The notes under the pieces were generated by a model, which was not told the DNA's origin, searched no databases, and was given only the letters and a program-made list of their open reading frames with translations. A DNA stretch of 64,000 bases from NCBI GenBank assembly GCA_022457155.1, contig JAJGOT010000470.1, positions 491,001 to 555,000 on the forward strand. Reading direction: 5' to 3'. This DNA is from Cladopsammia gracilis (taxonomy: Eukaryota > Cnidaria > Anthozoa > Scleractinia > Dendrophylliidae). Positions 58,301 to 61,284 of the stretch are shown one piece after another. Positions within the stretch are counted from its first letter, which is position 1, and every line of letters begins with the position of its first letter. Position numbers and translations under genes: made by a program.

Positions 58301-61163
58301 CATGCCATTTCAGCCAATTGTATTGGTGCTATTTTAGTACCGTGGTGTTATGCATGATTTGGCACTTTCCACAAAGCCGAAACGGAACCGTTGACATACC
58401 ATTTGAGCCAATTATATTGGTGCTATTTTGGTTAAGCGAAAATAGCTTTGAATTGGACCCTACTATGATACCTATTTTGGACCTGGGTTGTACCCAATTA
58501 GCCATTTGTATAGCTGCTGATTTGGTTCCACAAAACTGGGCTAATTTAGGTTACATTATAACGTCTGTTTTGGACACTTGCTTTTCCAAATTAGCCTCTG
58601 CAACGGTATCAAAACGGACCCTTTGGGTGTGAATTATACCATTGGGGGCTTCTTTAGAATGCAAAGGAGCCAAAATGGTACTAATTCAAGAATGCTAAAA
58701 TAGCTTCACGGGGCTGAAATAGTCCTTGCGATTTTACTGTGATTATTAGATTCTCATCCGCATTTGCCCATTCTCATTTCATTTTCACATCAGTCATCAG
58801 GGGGCATCCGGTCCAGTTTCTACAGATTGGCGCAAGTTGCCACTTGCTAAACGGAATAGAGTCTCCTTATTTTCGTTCAACAACGTTAAACATGTTGAAT
58901 AACCTATTTCAACATTCAAAATGACATGATGCACTGCATGATCACATTTGTCGAACAGCGGTCGCCACATCTGTTGATCAAAAAATGTTGAAGTAATATA
59001 TCAAACACGAGGAAGAGTGTTTCATCACATTTCCAAACACCGAGAAGTGGGTTGGAAAAACGAGGCGCAGCCGAGTTTTTTTAACCCACTTCAAGGTGTT
59101 TGAAAATCTGATGAAACACTCTTTCGAGTGTTTCATATAGCTTCTCAAACTGATCGTTAAATGCGGAGAAAACGAAGTAATAAAATCGCCAAAATCTATG
59201 CAAATTAAGAAACGATTTCAAAACCTCCTTCACGGTAATGATTTAATTTGTGTTCTCGTTATGAATTATTAATAAGTTTAAGAATCGTGTATCATCGACT
59301 TCAGTTTTCAAATTACAAATTGAGTTTCCCGGTGCAATAATATGTACTGAGTGGTCACATTTAATACCTCCCCACCTCCCTAGGTTTAGTATCCTCACCT
59401 CACTTGGGCAAACGACCACAAAGCCCAGTCACTGGCTAACACCGGTGCTTCTCTTTTGACGCAAGCCGCCCTCAATATTCTTTGCAGCGTATTTTTTTTT
59501 CAAATTCTCCCATGGCTCTTTGGATTTCAATTGCGCACCTTTTGCAACTTTAGCTTCTTTTTTTCACCCTAAACATGATTAAAATATTGTTTTGTGGACA
59601 GTGAAAAAATTTACTTACAATGTCTTCAGCTTATTGTTTGTGTCAAATATTCCTTCGGGCAACTTCTTCAGCTGGTTGTTAGACAAGAACCTACCAACAA
59701 ATTCACCGAACCTGGCATTAACATTTTGTTTAATTTCCTTTTATTCCAGCATTATAATTGTTGTTTGTAGCCAATAACATATTTTGAAAATGGCAGTCGG
59801 ATAACTAATTAACGATATGCATTAATGAGGTCTTTGCAGAATGAGGTCATATCAAGTATATTTACTAAAAAATAAATAAGATGAAAATAAATTATCAGTT
59901 GGACTGATAATTTGAAAGCAAAGACATTTACTTTAACTCTCGGACGTACACGCAAACGTCTACCCCCTCCTTGGTACAAGGGGGGTGTTGCAACCCCCCC
60001 TTGGGTTTTTACGATGTTGCAATATTTCGGAAATATTTTAGATCAAATAGATAGCCCGCGATGTGCTCCACAAGATAAGGTAAATATTATGGGTTGAGAC
60101 GCTGCTGGGGGTTCGTGACGTCATCCAAAATGACCGCCAAGACGGCCGCCATCCTGGATTTTACTAAAAATTCAAATTTATCGGGAAAACGGGGAAATTG
60201 CAAATATTGTTTGCTAGAATTGTAAAAAAACATACAATTAAACATTTTGATGCTTTTGGCAGCATTTTATATGTTTTTTGGCTGAAAAAAGAGTGAAAAA
60301 CATGCATATGCATTTTTCTTCAAAAATGGCTTGACCACATGTTACTTATGACGTCATATCTGGTTACTAAAATGTGTCTCAAGGATAAATGAAAAGCTAC
60401 TGAAAACGGCATGTGATAATTTTAAATGGTCTTGAAAATATCGGAGAAAAACCTTAACCCCCCCTCTTGTACGTCCGAGGGTTAAGAAGTTGTGGCTCAT
60501 GCTTTTTTAAAAACAAAGAATAGTTAGCTTCATCTCAACACCCCAACTGTGTACTGTAATTTTATAGCGAAATAAGATTATTACTTACAGTCCCCAAAGA
60601 TCCTTATTTTTATCGAAAATTTCAGGAGGCACATTCTGCTGATCTTTCCTAATAACAAATAATAAAAAAGACGCGGTGGTTACTCTCAGATCTCTCCGTT
60701 TAGTTGTTGTTGCATTGTCGCTAACAGTTTTATTTACGGTTGTCCCAGGTAAGTATTGTAACGGAAAACTCCTGGACGCAAGGACTTCAGCTGGTTGCCA
60801 TTGAGGTTCCTATCAACAAACGATAACATTTTAACGGTTACGATCCGTTTACATTTCATGTTATAAAGTAATAGGAAATGCACTAAACTTCAATTGTTCT
60901 AGAAAGATTACAGTTCTTCTGAAACTGAAGACTAGTTTTACTTACAGCAGTCTCAGTCGAGTATTATTATCAAAAACACCGTCAGGCAAGACTTCCAACT
61001 CATTGTCATTCAACTTCCTAGGAGATGAAAATATAAACCTTGCGGTAACAACCAGTTTACCTAAACTTTTAAAAATATTAATGTTACTTACAAGACAAGC
61101 AATTTAGCGTTGTGATCAAAAACCCCTTTACGCAAGTCCTTCAGCTGGTTGTTATTCAAAGTC
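19549..61163 (-). CDS. Leucine-rich-repeat GPCR (LGR/relaxin-receptor-like) with giant acidic C-terminal tail, 5'-partial
   Basis: Minus-strand multi-exon gene assembled from splice sites and phases. Twelve LRR exons (61163 down to 29867) all begin and end in phase 2. They are followed by one exon with hinge and seven membrane helices (25498-24487), a phase 0-to-1 helix-8 exon (23807-23726), four acidic phase-1 exons and a 1725-nt phase-1 repetitive exon (21293-19569). Family knowledge: one LRR per ~72-nt phase-2 exon is the hallmark of the glycoprotein-hormone, LGR4-6 and relaxin receptor genes. The role is therefore plasma-membrane signalling to an extracellular peptide or protein ligand; the ligand and G protein are unknown. 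The tail of about 680 residues is unusual for the family. The start codon, signal peptide and any LDLa module are not seen. The 3' end is uncertain: translation can stop at 19549-19551, or the AAAG|GTAAAA site at 19569/19568 may lead to further exons. Confidence 0.8.
19569..21293 (-). CDS. GPCR tail exon 6: ~575-residue acidic repeat
   Basis: The acceptor TGTAG precedes 21293. The exon is 1725 nt, phase 1 to phase 1 if the GACAAAG|GTAAAA donor is used; otherwise it reads on seven codons to TAA at 19549. It encodes near-uninterrupted repeats on a nine-residue theme GEGEEATAE with variants (GEEATAES, GDGEEATSE, GEDEEATAE). Composition is Glu, Ala, Gly and Thr with few Asp and Lys and almost no hydrophobic residues, so disordered and very acidic. 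The end changes to VKAEGEVDVALLPHHFDDKG, a non-repetitive stretch that could be functional. The opposite strand is also open for long distances because the 27-bp DNA unit keeps frame; those frames are not considered genes. Confidence 0.7.
19620..21290. repeat. 27-bp coding minisatellite
   Basis: On the plus strand the unit is built from TTCAGCTGTTGCTTCTTCAC plus one or two TTCACC blocks. Length variants change by multiples of 3 (commonly 18, 21, 27 or 33 bp), so the minus-strand reading frame stays open throughout. About 60 units are present. Homogeneity is highest between about 20160 and 20500. Confidence 0.85.
21678..21710 (-). CDS. GPCR tail exon 5 (33-nt micro-exon)
   Basis: The acceptor TGCAG precedes 21710 and the donor GAAG|GTAAAT follows 21678. 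It is 33 nt, phase 1 to 1, adding residues DYDMEGPVIVE. The exact multiple of three and the matching phase tie it to its neighbours. Confidence 0.6.
22031..22063 (-). CDS. GPCR tail exon 4 (33-nt micro-exon)
   Basis: Acceptor TCTGCAG before 22063, donor TCAG|GTAAAC after 22031. It is 33 nt, phase 1 to 1, encoding DQMGSDASSES. The Ser-rich residues next to acidic ones resemble casein-kinase-2-type sites, which is an inference only. Confidence 0.6.
22894..22965 (-). CDS. GPCR tail exon 3 (72 nt)
   Basis: The acceptor is a pyrimidine-rich stretch ending GAAAG before 22965, and the donor is ACAAG|GTGCTG after 22894. It is 72 nt, phase 1 to 1, encoding EQEEQEDDHEM followed by IEMQVLSLPPDEQ. The acceptor is weaker than the others, so this exon is the least certain of the tail. 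Confidence 0.5.
23096..23164 (-). CDS. GPCR tail exon 2 (acidic, 69 nt)
   Basis: Acceptor CAACAG before 23164, donor CGAAG|GTTATT after 23096. It is 69 nt, phase 1 to 1, encoding 23 residues, mostly Glu and Asp (QGGEEDQDQDEFEEDEEYDS). It begins the acidic part of the tail directly after helix 8. Confidence 0.65.
23726..23807 (-). CDS. GPCR helix-8 / proximal tail exon
   Basis: Acceptor TTCTTACCTAG before 23807, donor GGAAG|GTAAAG after 23726. It is 82 nt, phase 0 to phase 1, exactly bridging the 7TM exon (ends phase 0) and the acidic exons (phase 1). The sequence VRHTIKTKLQKYWNRFRG is basic and amphipathic, as expected for helix 8 after NPxxY. It is followed by IFFHC, whose cysteine is a plausible palmitoylation site. 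This exon is the main evidence that the acidic exons belong to the receptor. Confidence 0.7.
24487..25498 (-). CDS. GPCR exon encoding hinge and seven transmembrane helices
   Basis: Acceptor CTTGCAG before 25498, donor CCACAG|GTATAA after 24487. It is 1012 nt: one base completing a phase-2 codon, then 337 codons. The N-terminal hinge has a CC pair and further Cys residues (VMCCHIEF, AGC, ANC). The helices carry class-A motifs: AVAD in TM2, GCQ before TM3 (disulphide Cys), ADRS at the end of TM3 in place of DRY, CWIP in TM6, and INSAINPLLYTF in TM7 (NPxxY). The loop before TM6 is basic (KRRLAKQGTKREKKAR). Without splicing the frame would stop two codons after TM7, leaving no helix 8, so the donor is likely used. 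Closest to relaxin/LGR-type receptors by architecture. Confidence 0.88.
25637..25700. mobile_element. Short fragment of the CCCTCGGACGTAC MITE family
   Basis: TTACCCTCGAACGTACACGC matches the left terminus of the complete copy at 59937. It is followed by CCCTAACCCTAACCCC and a C-run. Two telomere-like CCCTAA words are present, but this is too short to be telomeric. Confidence 0.45.
25700..28600. other. Intron between 7TM exon and last LRR exon, mostly unassigned
   Basis: Part of the 4.4-kb intron 25499-29866. Scattered short frames on both strands lack domains. It contains the possible MITE at 27305-27488; otherwise nothing is recognised. Confidence 0.35.
27305..27488. mobile_element. Probable MITE with short inverted ends
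   Basis: TTGACCTTTTCCATAATGG at the left and its imperfect inverse CCATTATGAAAAAGGTCT at the right bracket about 185 bp. No convincing target duplication. Confidence 0.4.
28665..28744 (-). repeat. tRNA-derived sequence (tRNA pseudogene or SINE head)
   Basis: Read on the minus strand it starts GAGTCTCCCAGTAGCACAG and ends GGAGACTC. The first and last seven bases (GAGTCTC/GAGACTC) can form a complete acceptor stem. A D-arm-like GTAGCACAGTTGGTTAGAG (box A) and a GTTCGATTCCC box B are present. The anticodon arm is wrong: TCTGG and CCAGA leave only a four-base loop. It is therefore a degenerate or SINE-type copy, not a working tRNA gene. Confidence 0.6.
29093..29220. mobile_element. Foldback element (hairpin, ~57-bp arms)
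   Basis: The left arm begins CTTAGGCCTAGGGCAAACGT. The right arm is its inverse with few changes (ends ACGTTTGCCGTAGGCCTTAG). The loop is about 10 bp. The arms include CACATGTGCCGA, and one carries the octamer ATGCAAAT. Confidence 0.7.
29867..29938 (-). CDS. GPCR LRR exon 12 (last LRR before the 7TM exon)
   Basis: 72 nt, phase 2 to 2, acceptor ATCAG, donor CT|GTAAGG. Encodes KLDNNKIKKLHPKQF then QGLVDFYD, an LRR with the HPKQF variant shared with the exon at 32317. It splices in frame to 25498 (CT+A = Leu). Confidence 0.82.
31288..31357. repeat. (TA)n microsatellite
   Basis: About 70 bp of perfect TA dinucleotides inside an intron of the receptor gene. Confidence 0.95.
31671..31742 (-). CDS. 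GPCR LRR exon 11
   Basis: 72 nt, phase 2 to 2, acceptor ACAG, donor GGCT|GTAAGT. Encodes DLSMNNLTRLPPGVF then GNLIHLTR, a classical LRR (LxxNxLxxLPxGVF). Confidence 0.85.
31926..31955. repeat. (AAAT)n microsatellite
   Basis: About seven perfect AAAT units in the intron. Confidence 0.9.
32317..32388 (-). CDS. GPCR LRR exon 10
   Basis: 72 nt, phase 2 to 2, acceptor GGTAG-type (CGTAG), donor CT|GTGAGC. Encodes WLFENRIRVLHPKQF then VDLKKLDE. The HPKQF signature also occurs in exon 12 of this gene, suggesting duplication of this type. Confidence 0.8.
32930..33514. mobile_element. piggyBac-type MITE (CCCTATTCGGCCTG family)
   Basis: TTAA at 32926-32929 and 33515-33518 flank a 585-bp element. Its ends are CCCTATTCGGCCTGGG and the exact inverse with a longer C-run. 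The CCC terminus and TTAA site are the piggyBac pattern. There is no transposase. G/C runs next to both ends encode the 'GCACATTGTGCCCCC' word in inverted orientation. Confidence 0.8.
33832..33903 (-). CDS. GPCR LRR exon 9
   Basis: 72 nt, phase 2 to 2, acceptor TTTCAAG, donor CT|GTGAGT. Encodes RLNDNNITLLNESLF then HGLKELEQ, an LRR with NESLF in place of PxGVF, similar to the exon at 35403. Confidence 0.82.
34413..34484 (-). CDS. GPCR LRR exon 8, without a GT donor
   Basis: The acceptor TTTGTAG precedes 34484. Encodes YMQHNNLQNLPPKIF then SRNTRLRR, a well conserved LRR. At the position where all sister exons have CT|GT, this copy reads CGATT|GAAAGT. The next GT is four bases further (GAAA|GTAGGA) and would shift the frame. 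The exon may be skipped (72 nt, frame-neutral), spliced at a rare GA donor, or mutated in this allele. Confidence 0.6.
34790..35215. mobile_element. hAT-like MITE with 8-bp target duplication
   Basis: ATCATAAT at 34782-34789 and 35216-35223 flanks a 426-bp element starting CCCGGGGGGGTACTCC and ending in the inverse type AGTACCCCCC...GG. The 8-bp duplication is the hAT pattern. Subterminal GGATGCTCCGCCC is also inverted. The interior has about six short repeats around GTATATGAAAGGG. Confidence 0.75.
35403..35474 (-). CDS. GPCR LRR exon 7
   Basis: 72 nt, phase 2 to 2, acceptor GGCAG, donor TATTT|GTGAGT. Encodes LLNGNDLTQLNKSVF then QKLTKLEY, an LRR ending in the usual Leu codon split. Confidence 0.82.
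36110..36419. repeat. 30-bp satellite, array 1
   Basis: About ten units of a 30-bp repeat, core CCATTGTTACCGTTGTTCTG followed by ACTATGCGAA. Some units lack a block (ACTATGTTAACTGTTG variant). Because 30 is divisible by three, long but meaningless frames stay open on both strands. Confidence 0.9.
36420..37566 (+). mobile_element. LINE-derived ~1.15-kb insertion inside the satellite
   Basis: Begins GCGGAGCTCTTGCCGGGCC and ends CTGTTAGGCTCAGG plus a (TA)n tract. It shares both ends with 48095-49220 and its 5' part with 14467. TTA is present directly before (36417-36419) and after (37567-37569), and the 30-bp satellite resumes at once. It keeps a small open segment coding SRQGY/TNxG-like residues but no EN or RT domain, so it is non-autonomous. 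Confidence 0.7.
37567..38159. repeat. 30-bp satellite, array 2
   Basis: About 20 units of the same repeat as 36110-36419, continuing after the insertion. Units differ by one to three bases. Confidence 0.9.
38160..38452. mobile_element. PIF/Harbinger-like MITE inside the satellite
   Basis: The ends GGCTTGGTTCACACGTGCGA and the inverse TGCACGTGTGAACCAGGCT bracket 293 bp. TTA at 38157-38159 and 38453-38455 forms the three-base duplication typical of PIF/Harbinger. The interior is made of inverted and direct copies of GCAAATGCAAATGC/GCGTTTGCATTTGC words. Confidence 0.75.
38453..38690. repeat. 30-bp satellite, array 3
   Basis: About eight further units of the same 30-bp repeat, ending near 38685 before AT-rich DNA. 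Confidence 0.9.
39837..39908 (-). CDS. GPCR LRR exon 6
   Basis: 72 nt, phase 2 to 2, acceptor TTCGCAG, donor CT|GTAAGT. Encodes WLESNMLRKLPPGVF then DNNTYMTT. It is separated from the next upstream LRR exon (59619) by a 19.7-kb intron filled with mobile elements. Confidence 0.83.
40123..40184 (-). repeat. Split direct repeat B2 (terminal)
   Basis: 62 bp identical to 40397-40458. Its outer end is AGTAACC on the plus strand, which defines the downstream end of the retroelement. Confidence 0.85.
40312..40399 (-). repeat. Split direct repeat A2 (internal)
   Basis: 88 bp identical to A1 at 46906-46993. It shares three bases (AGT, 40397-40399) with the adjoining B1 copy, which is the expected junction of a circular intermediate. 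Confidence 0.85.
40397..40458 (-). repeat. Split direct repeat B1 (internal)
   Basis: 62 bp identical to B2. It lies just downstream of the recombinase frame in element orientation and overlaps A2 by AGT. Confidence 0.85.
40681..42064 (-). pseudogene. Tyrosine recombinase (YR) of the retroelement, one frameshift
   Basis: The upstream part (42064-41327) has an N-terminal zinc ribbon (CPVC...CQRCGY), a Lys/Arg-rich helix and a core-binding-like domain. The downstream part (41298-40681) carries HGFRAG (second Arg box), HVGW and the YY tyrosine near residue 150 of that part. The first Arg box (GDRPGDL) falls across the break. A run of seven T on the minus strand (41329-41335) shifts the frame by one base and makes a premature stop. 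Otherwise the domain appears complete. The role would be integration of circular double-stranded cDNA. A single homopolymer error in assembly could explain the break. Confidence 0.8.
42065..42221 (-). other. Predicted 157-bp intron between RT-RNase H and YR
   Basis: Donor CGCGTG|GTATTT at 42222/42221 and acceptor GTCATAG before 42064 are both phase 0. Splicing would remove the RT stop and fuse RT-RNase H to YR. This is an inference from the sequence only. Confidence 0.45.
42213..44462 (-). CDS. Reverse transcriptase-RNase H of the retroelement
   Basis: The frame opens after an acceptor (TTGTAG before 44462); the first ATG is at 44421-44423, giving 736 codons. RT spans about residues 160-350: PRLCQDARYLN, FSLDKITDLP, LDDKSGYDHL, TLPFGWKISP and the catalytic box YIDD at residues 280-283. 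RNase H follows (about 455-575) with SDAS (D461), TKEAL (E496), VDNQ (D521) and HLNPADSPSR. No internal stop. This RT-RH type without protease is typical of DIRS-order elements. It would copy element RNA into cDNA in the cytoplasm or nucleus. The strong acceptor before the ATG suggests it is spliced to the first gag exon. Confidence 0.9.
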   Translation of the reverse strand, partial: AIYWCWEKDKDFDMVVINEGTKRNDIRWVNFMGDPVPTSGETVVKRELEKTALLVGKGELIGEVDQLVFRDPNSFVAGELHEHAAQWANIAATAPIENRVEVLEWIERKVSIFSFFQHFKGTFKGENYDSDCPPSRSFRNNVSCKSFGEFIRKTLLARLKTGAISLLGKVGQTEAPHIVLPLTVEPTKPRLCQDARYLNLWMQDKPFSLDKITDLPRYVPKDSFQTVLDDKSGYDHLLLTEDSRTYFGIQWGGWYFVYNTLPFGWKISPYIYHSTGLMASNYFRSLGIPCSLYIDDRHNGELQVPLDGGAYAGLESSEQRHFAAAKSAIFLVAFYLVRLGYFLGLAKSTLIPQKIVSYLGFLVDSSREVFHLKADKQRKFVELIKAILASRWVLVKTLQRITGKCVSFSLVVPGARLFTREMNAAISIGLRKMKPVHVQGALREEIAHWLFLEQWDQPIGWREERHLQVKLASDASQSGWGGVILSPFTQEASDYWTEEEVGLDTSTKEALAVDHVLRAFTNHVTNARVDIMVDNQAVVHVWNHQGGRSLSLNKAIKKLFFTTTELNILLRLSYVSTHLNPADSPSRRLSHLDVKLAPRVWRMVQQQFGGPDGHSCDLMALDSNAMTDKTGTPLPHFTPYPSPGSLGVNVFAQDLTRFPSVMQNPYVFPPSELVGPVWRYLRSCGQPCTMVVIDSYPRQFWWPLLEGSAQRRSRLVRRSDAATLLYPSKEGWLPGTSARGDIWAFRVVF
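44969..45544 (-). CDS. Gag-like protein, exon 2 (coiled coil and CCHC zinc knuckle)
   Basis: The acceptor TTTTGTAG precedes 45544 and the stop is at 44969. The first residues NLKRELQTLKKSMEDM extend a heptad pattern. The centre is helical, followed by Arg/Gly-rich repeats (WRGSGEQ, WRGPGGQ, WRGSGDR). Then comes a zinc knuckle CYYCDRVGHIAANC (CX2CX4HX4C), the nucleic-acid-binding motif of retroelement Gag proteins. The N-terminus is supplied by the exon at 46656-46844. Confidence 0.8.
   Translation of the reverse strand, partial: NLKRELQTLKKSMEDMTKPTVATLRKKAMDYTHRPLTDFNKFEALEMLENLEHGARDSRDEKAEYYRVACQTARIKIDYPKEHFRSLLSRLLGDKDHQTVFEAVAKVEKSMAKWRGSGEQWRGPGGQWRGSGDRMSTSYGGWPRRNGPGPRCYYCDRVGHIAANCFNKRRDQRPGPYRRYQPTKNEAPKDQ
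45545..46655 (-). other. Predicted gag intron carrying a satellite
   Basis: Donor CTAGAG|GTAATT (46656/46655) and acceptor TTTTGTAG (before 45544) are both phase 0. The 1.1-kb intron is mostly the 28-bp tandem repeat plus AT-rich sequence. Retroelement genomes pass through RNA, so a spliced copy would lose this intron; its presence means unspliced RNA was the template. Confidence 0.5.
45625..46275. repeat. 28-bp GTCGACCGCGACCACAC satellite inside the retroelement
   Basis: About 23 units of GGTCGACCGCGACCACACTT plus AATTTATT-type spacer, with 23-28 bp variants. Each unit holds the palindrome GTCGAC, and many extend to GGTCGACC, so repeated small hairpins are possible. Confidence 0.9.
46656..46844 (-). 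CDS. Gag-like protein, exon 1 (Pro/Gln/Glu-rich leader)
   Basis: ATG at 46842-46844, donor GAG|GTAATT after 46656, phase 0. Encodes 63 residues rich in Pro, Gln, Glu and Ala (EPQAEPAPLV, NQPPPAERQEQPQPAG) ending VELE, which joins NLKRELQ of exon 2 as a continuous heptad. If not spliced the frame stops two codons later. Confidence 0.6.
46906..46993 (-). repeat. Split direct repeat A1 (terminal)
   Basis: 88 bp identical to A2. It forms the upstream end of the retroelement and probably contains the promoter, as it precedes the gag start by about 60 bp. Confidence 0.85.
47139..47624. mobile_element. pogo/Tigger-like MITE with TA target site
   Basis: Begins CAGTAGAACCTCGATTTAAC and ends with the inverse GTTAAATCGAGGTTCCACTG. 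TA flanks both sides (47137-47138, 47625-47626). The interior repeats the word CTCGATATAACGAA in both orientations. 486 bp, no transposase. Confidence 0.82.
47880..48094. repeat. ~75-bp tandem repeat, left part
   Basis: About three units containing CGATATACACTGGATTTGCC and CACACCATATGTTTCTGAAA. Interrupted at 48095 by a LINE-derived insertion and resumed at 49221. Confidence 0.8.
48095..49220 (+). mobile_element. LINE-derived ~1.13-kb insertion inside a tandem array
   Basis: Starts TAGCGGAGCCCGCGGG and ends CTGTTAGGCTAAGGCTAAC plus a TA tract. TTA lies at both junctions (48092-48094 and 49221-49223). Colinear with 36420-37566. It contains an open stretch (LLKTEILIKGY, VEKEELSGIKSCFEELY) conserved in the other copies but no EN or RT. 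Confidence 0.7.
49221..49630. repeat. ~75-bp tandem repeat, right part
   Basis: About five further units of the 47880 array, ending exactly at the CACAG terminus of the CACTA-like element. Confidence 0.8.
49640..50280. repeat. 111-bp subterminal tandem repeat
   Basis: The word GACCCAGATACGGCTCTATT recurs at 49683, 49794, 49905, 50016, 50127 and 50239, spaced 111 or 112 bp. About six units, very similar to each other. Confidence 0.93.
50500..51590. other. Stretch without a supported gene inside the CACTA-like element
   Basis: AT-rich. Two segments near 50880-50950 and 51330-51390 contain inverted copies of CAATAGGAGTCGC/GCGACTCCTATTGG, suggesting a decayed foldback insertion. No coding call. 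Confidence 0.3.
51594..51860 (-). CDS. SAM-domain gene, last exon
   Basis: Acceptor CTTTAG before 51860, stop TAG at 51594. The 88 codons end STMLNVLSNMK. The frame matches the phase-0 donor at 52249. Confidence 0.55.
   Translation of the reverse strand, partial: DTGSMDEIIKRRFQPIILMTNFFGKGLIYVVAETIIVCDVTTKKIGDALVILLAMYNIECKELALMGILPDKCPVSVSTMLNVLSNMK
51594..55344 (-). CDS. SAM-domain protein gene, multi-exon (SAMD3-like family suspected)
   Basis: Exon 1: ATG at 55342-55344, MDRSSLKDMTVDDIAKLLAN, typical of the first SAM helix, ending near 55246 or 55242. Exon 2 (55077-55011) gives AEIDGGQFTTLTRLEFADMF, the SAM 'eIDGxxLLxL' core. A Ser/Asp/Glu-rich exon lies at about 54212-54027 (DSESDDEDSEHIKSDD; donor CAG|GTAATG). 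Further exons: 52839-52756 (phase 2 to 2), 52358-52249 (CQQRAALKIVAMIMK, donor AAG|GTAAAT, phase 0) and a last exon 51860-51594 (phase 0, MDEIIKRRFQPIILMTNFFG, VGDALVILLA-like, stop 51594). Junctions in the middle are incomplete and the exon 1-2 join needs an atypical donor. I recall uncharacterised multi-copy SAMD3-like proteins with this order; function unknown. It lies inside the CACTA-like element and inside a receptor intron, same strand. Confidence 0.5.
53390..53745. repeat. 94-bp tandem repeat, small array
   Basis: About 3.5 units of the repeat found at 56775-58440 (CCAATTGTATTGGTGCTATT, CATTTTCCACAAAGCCAAAA), same orientation. It lies inside the SAM-gene interval, probably in an intron. 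Confidence 0.88.
55670..56284. mobile_element. TTAA-flanked MITE (GGTRATTCCCTGG ends)
   Basis: GGTAATTCCCTGG at 55670 and the inverse CCAGGGAATCACC ending at 56284, flanked by TTAA at 55666-55669 and 56285-56288. The interior carries two direct copies of GGGGTCACCGTGCTCG. Nested in the CACTA-like element, directly upstream of the SAM gene start. Confidence 0.7.
56775..58440. repeat. 94-bp subterminal tandem repeat, large array
   Basis: About 18 units of a ~94-bp repeat with TTATACCTAATTTGGCATTT and ACCTGCCATTTCAGCCAATT. Homogeneous in the centre and degenerate towards 58440. It forms the right subterminal region of the CACTA-like element. Confidence 0.93.
59015..59121. mobile_element. Foldback element, ~46-bp arms
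   Basis: The left arm starts GAGTGTTTCATCACATTTCC. The right arm is its inverse with about five mismatches. The loop is CGAGGCGCAGCCGAG. A strong hairpin is expected in DNA or RNA. Confidence 0.75.
59619..59690 (-). CDS. GPCR LRR exon 5
   Basis: 72 nt, phase 2 to 2, acceptor GGTAG, donor CATT|GTAAGT. Encodes FLSNNQLKKLPEGIF then DTNNKLKT, a canonical LRR. Last exon before the 19.7-kb intron. Confidence 0.85.
59937..60481. mobile_element. Complete piggyBac-type MITE (CYCTCGGACGTACA ends)
   Basis: TTAA at 59933-59936 and 60482-60485. The ends are CTCTCGGACGTACA and, inverted, CCCTCGGACGTACA. 545 bp, no coding frame. Related copies in this window at 10693, 18832 and 25637. Sits in the receptor intron between LRR exons 4 and 5. 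Confidence 0.82.
60589..60648 (-). CDS. GPCR LRR exon 4, shortened to 60 nt
   Basis: Acceptor TATTAG, donor GGACT|GTAAGT, phase 2 to 2. Encodes KDQQNVPPEIF then DKNKDLWG. It is 12 nt shorter than its sisters, so four residues are missing around the LxxLxLxxN core while the frame is kept. The repeat probably folds as an irregular LRR. Confidence 0.7.
60738..60809 (-). CDS. GPCR LRR exon 3
   Basis: 72 nt, phase 2 to 2, acceptor GATAG, donor AACC|GTAAAT. Encodes NLNGNQLKSLRPGVF then RYNTYLGQ. The last split codon becomes Pro instead of the usual Leu. Confidence 0.8.
60946..61017 (-). CDS. GPCR LRR exon 2
   Basis: 72 nt, phase 2 to 2, acceptor TCCTAG, donor CT|GTAAGT. Encodes KLNDNELEVLPDGVF then DNNTRLRL, a canonical LRR. 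Confidence 0.85.
61092..61163 (-). CDS. GPCR LRR exon 1 (most upstream seen)
   Basis: 72 nt, phase 2 to 2, acceptor ACCAG, donor CTT|GTAAGT. Encodes TLNNNQLKDLRKGVF then DHNAKLLV. Because it starts in phase 2 there must be at least one further upstream coding exon. None was recognised to 64000. Confidence 0.83.
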
Positions 61164-61284
61164 CTGGTAACGAATAATCATAACATGATGGTAAAAATCA
61201 ATATATTAGGTAATTTCATTGAATAATTTGCTAAAGGAAATAAGGGCCTGAGTGAAATTTGATCCGCGCAGTGTGCTATCACTT

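Larger units (their letters stand above)
49631..58741. mobile_element. 9.1-kb CACTA-like element with subterminal tandem arrays
   Basis: The left end is CACAGTAAATCCATGAGGAC and the right end, inverted, is CACAGTAAAATCGCAAGGAC. They match over about 32 bp with one gap and a few changes, continuing into TTTTAGCCCC/TTTCAGCCCC. A second inverted word, GGACCATTTTGGCCCC (near 50282) versus GTACCATTTTGGCTCC, supports the pairing. AT flanks both ends. CACAG termini, 2-3-bp target sites and repetitive subterminal regions fit the CACTA/EnSpm group. No transposase is seen. A SAM-domain gene lies inside. Confidence 0.55.
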
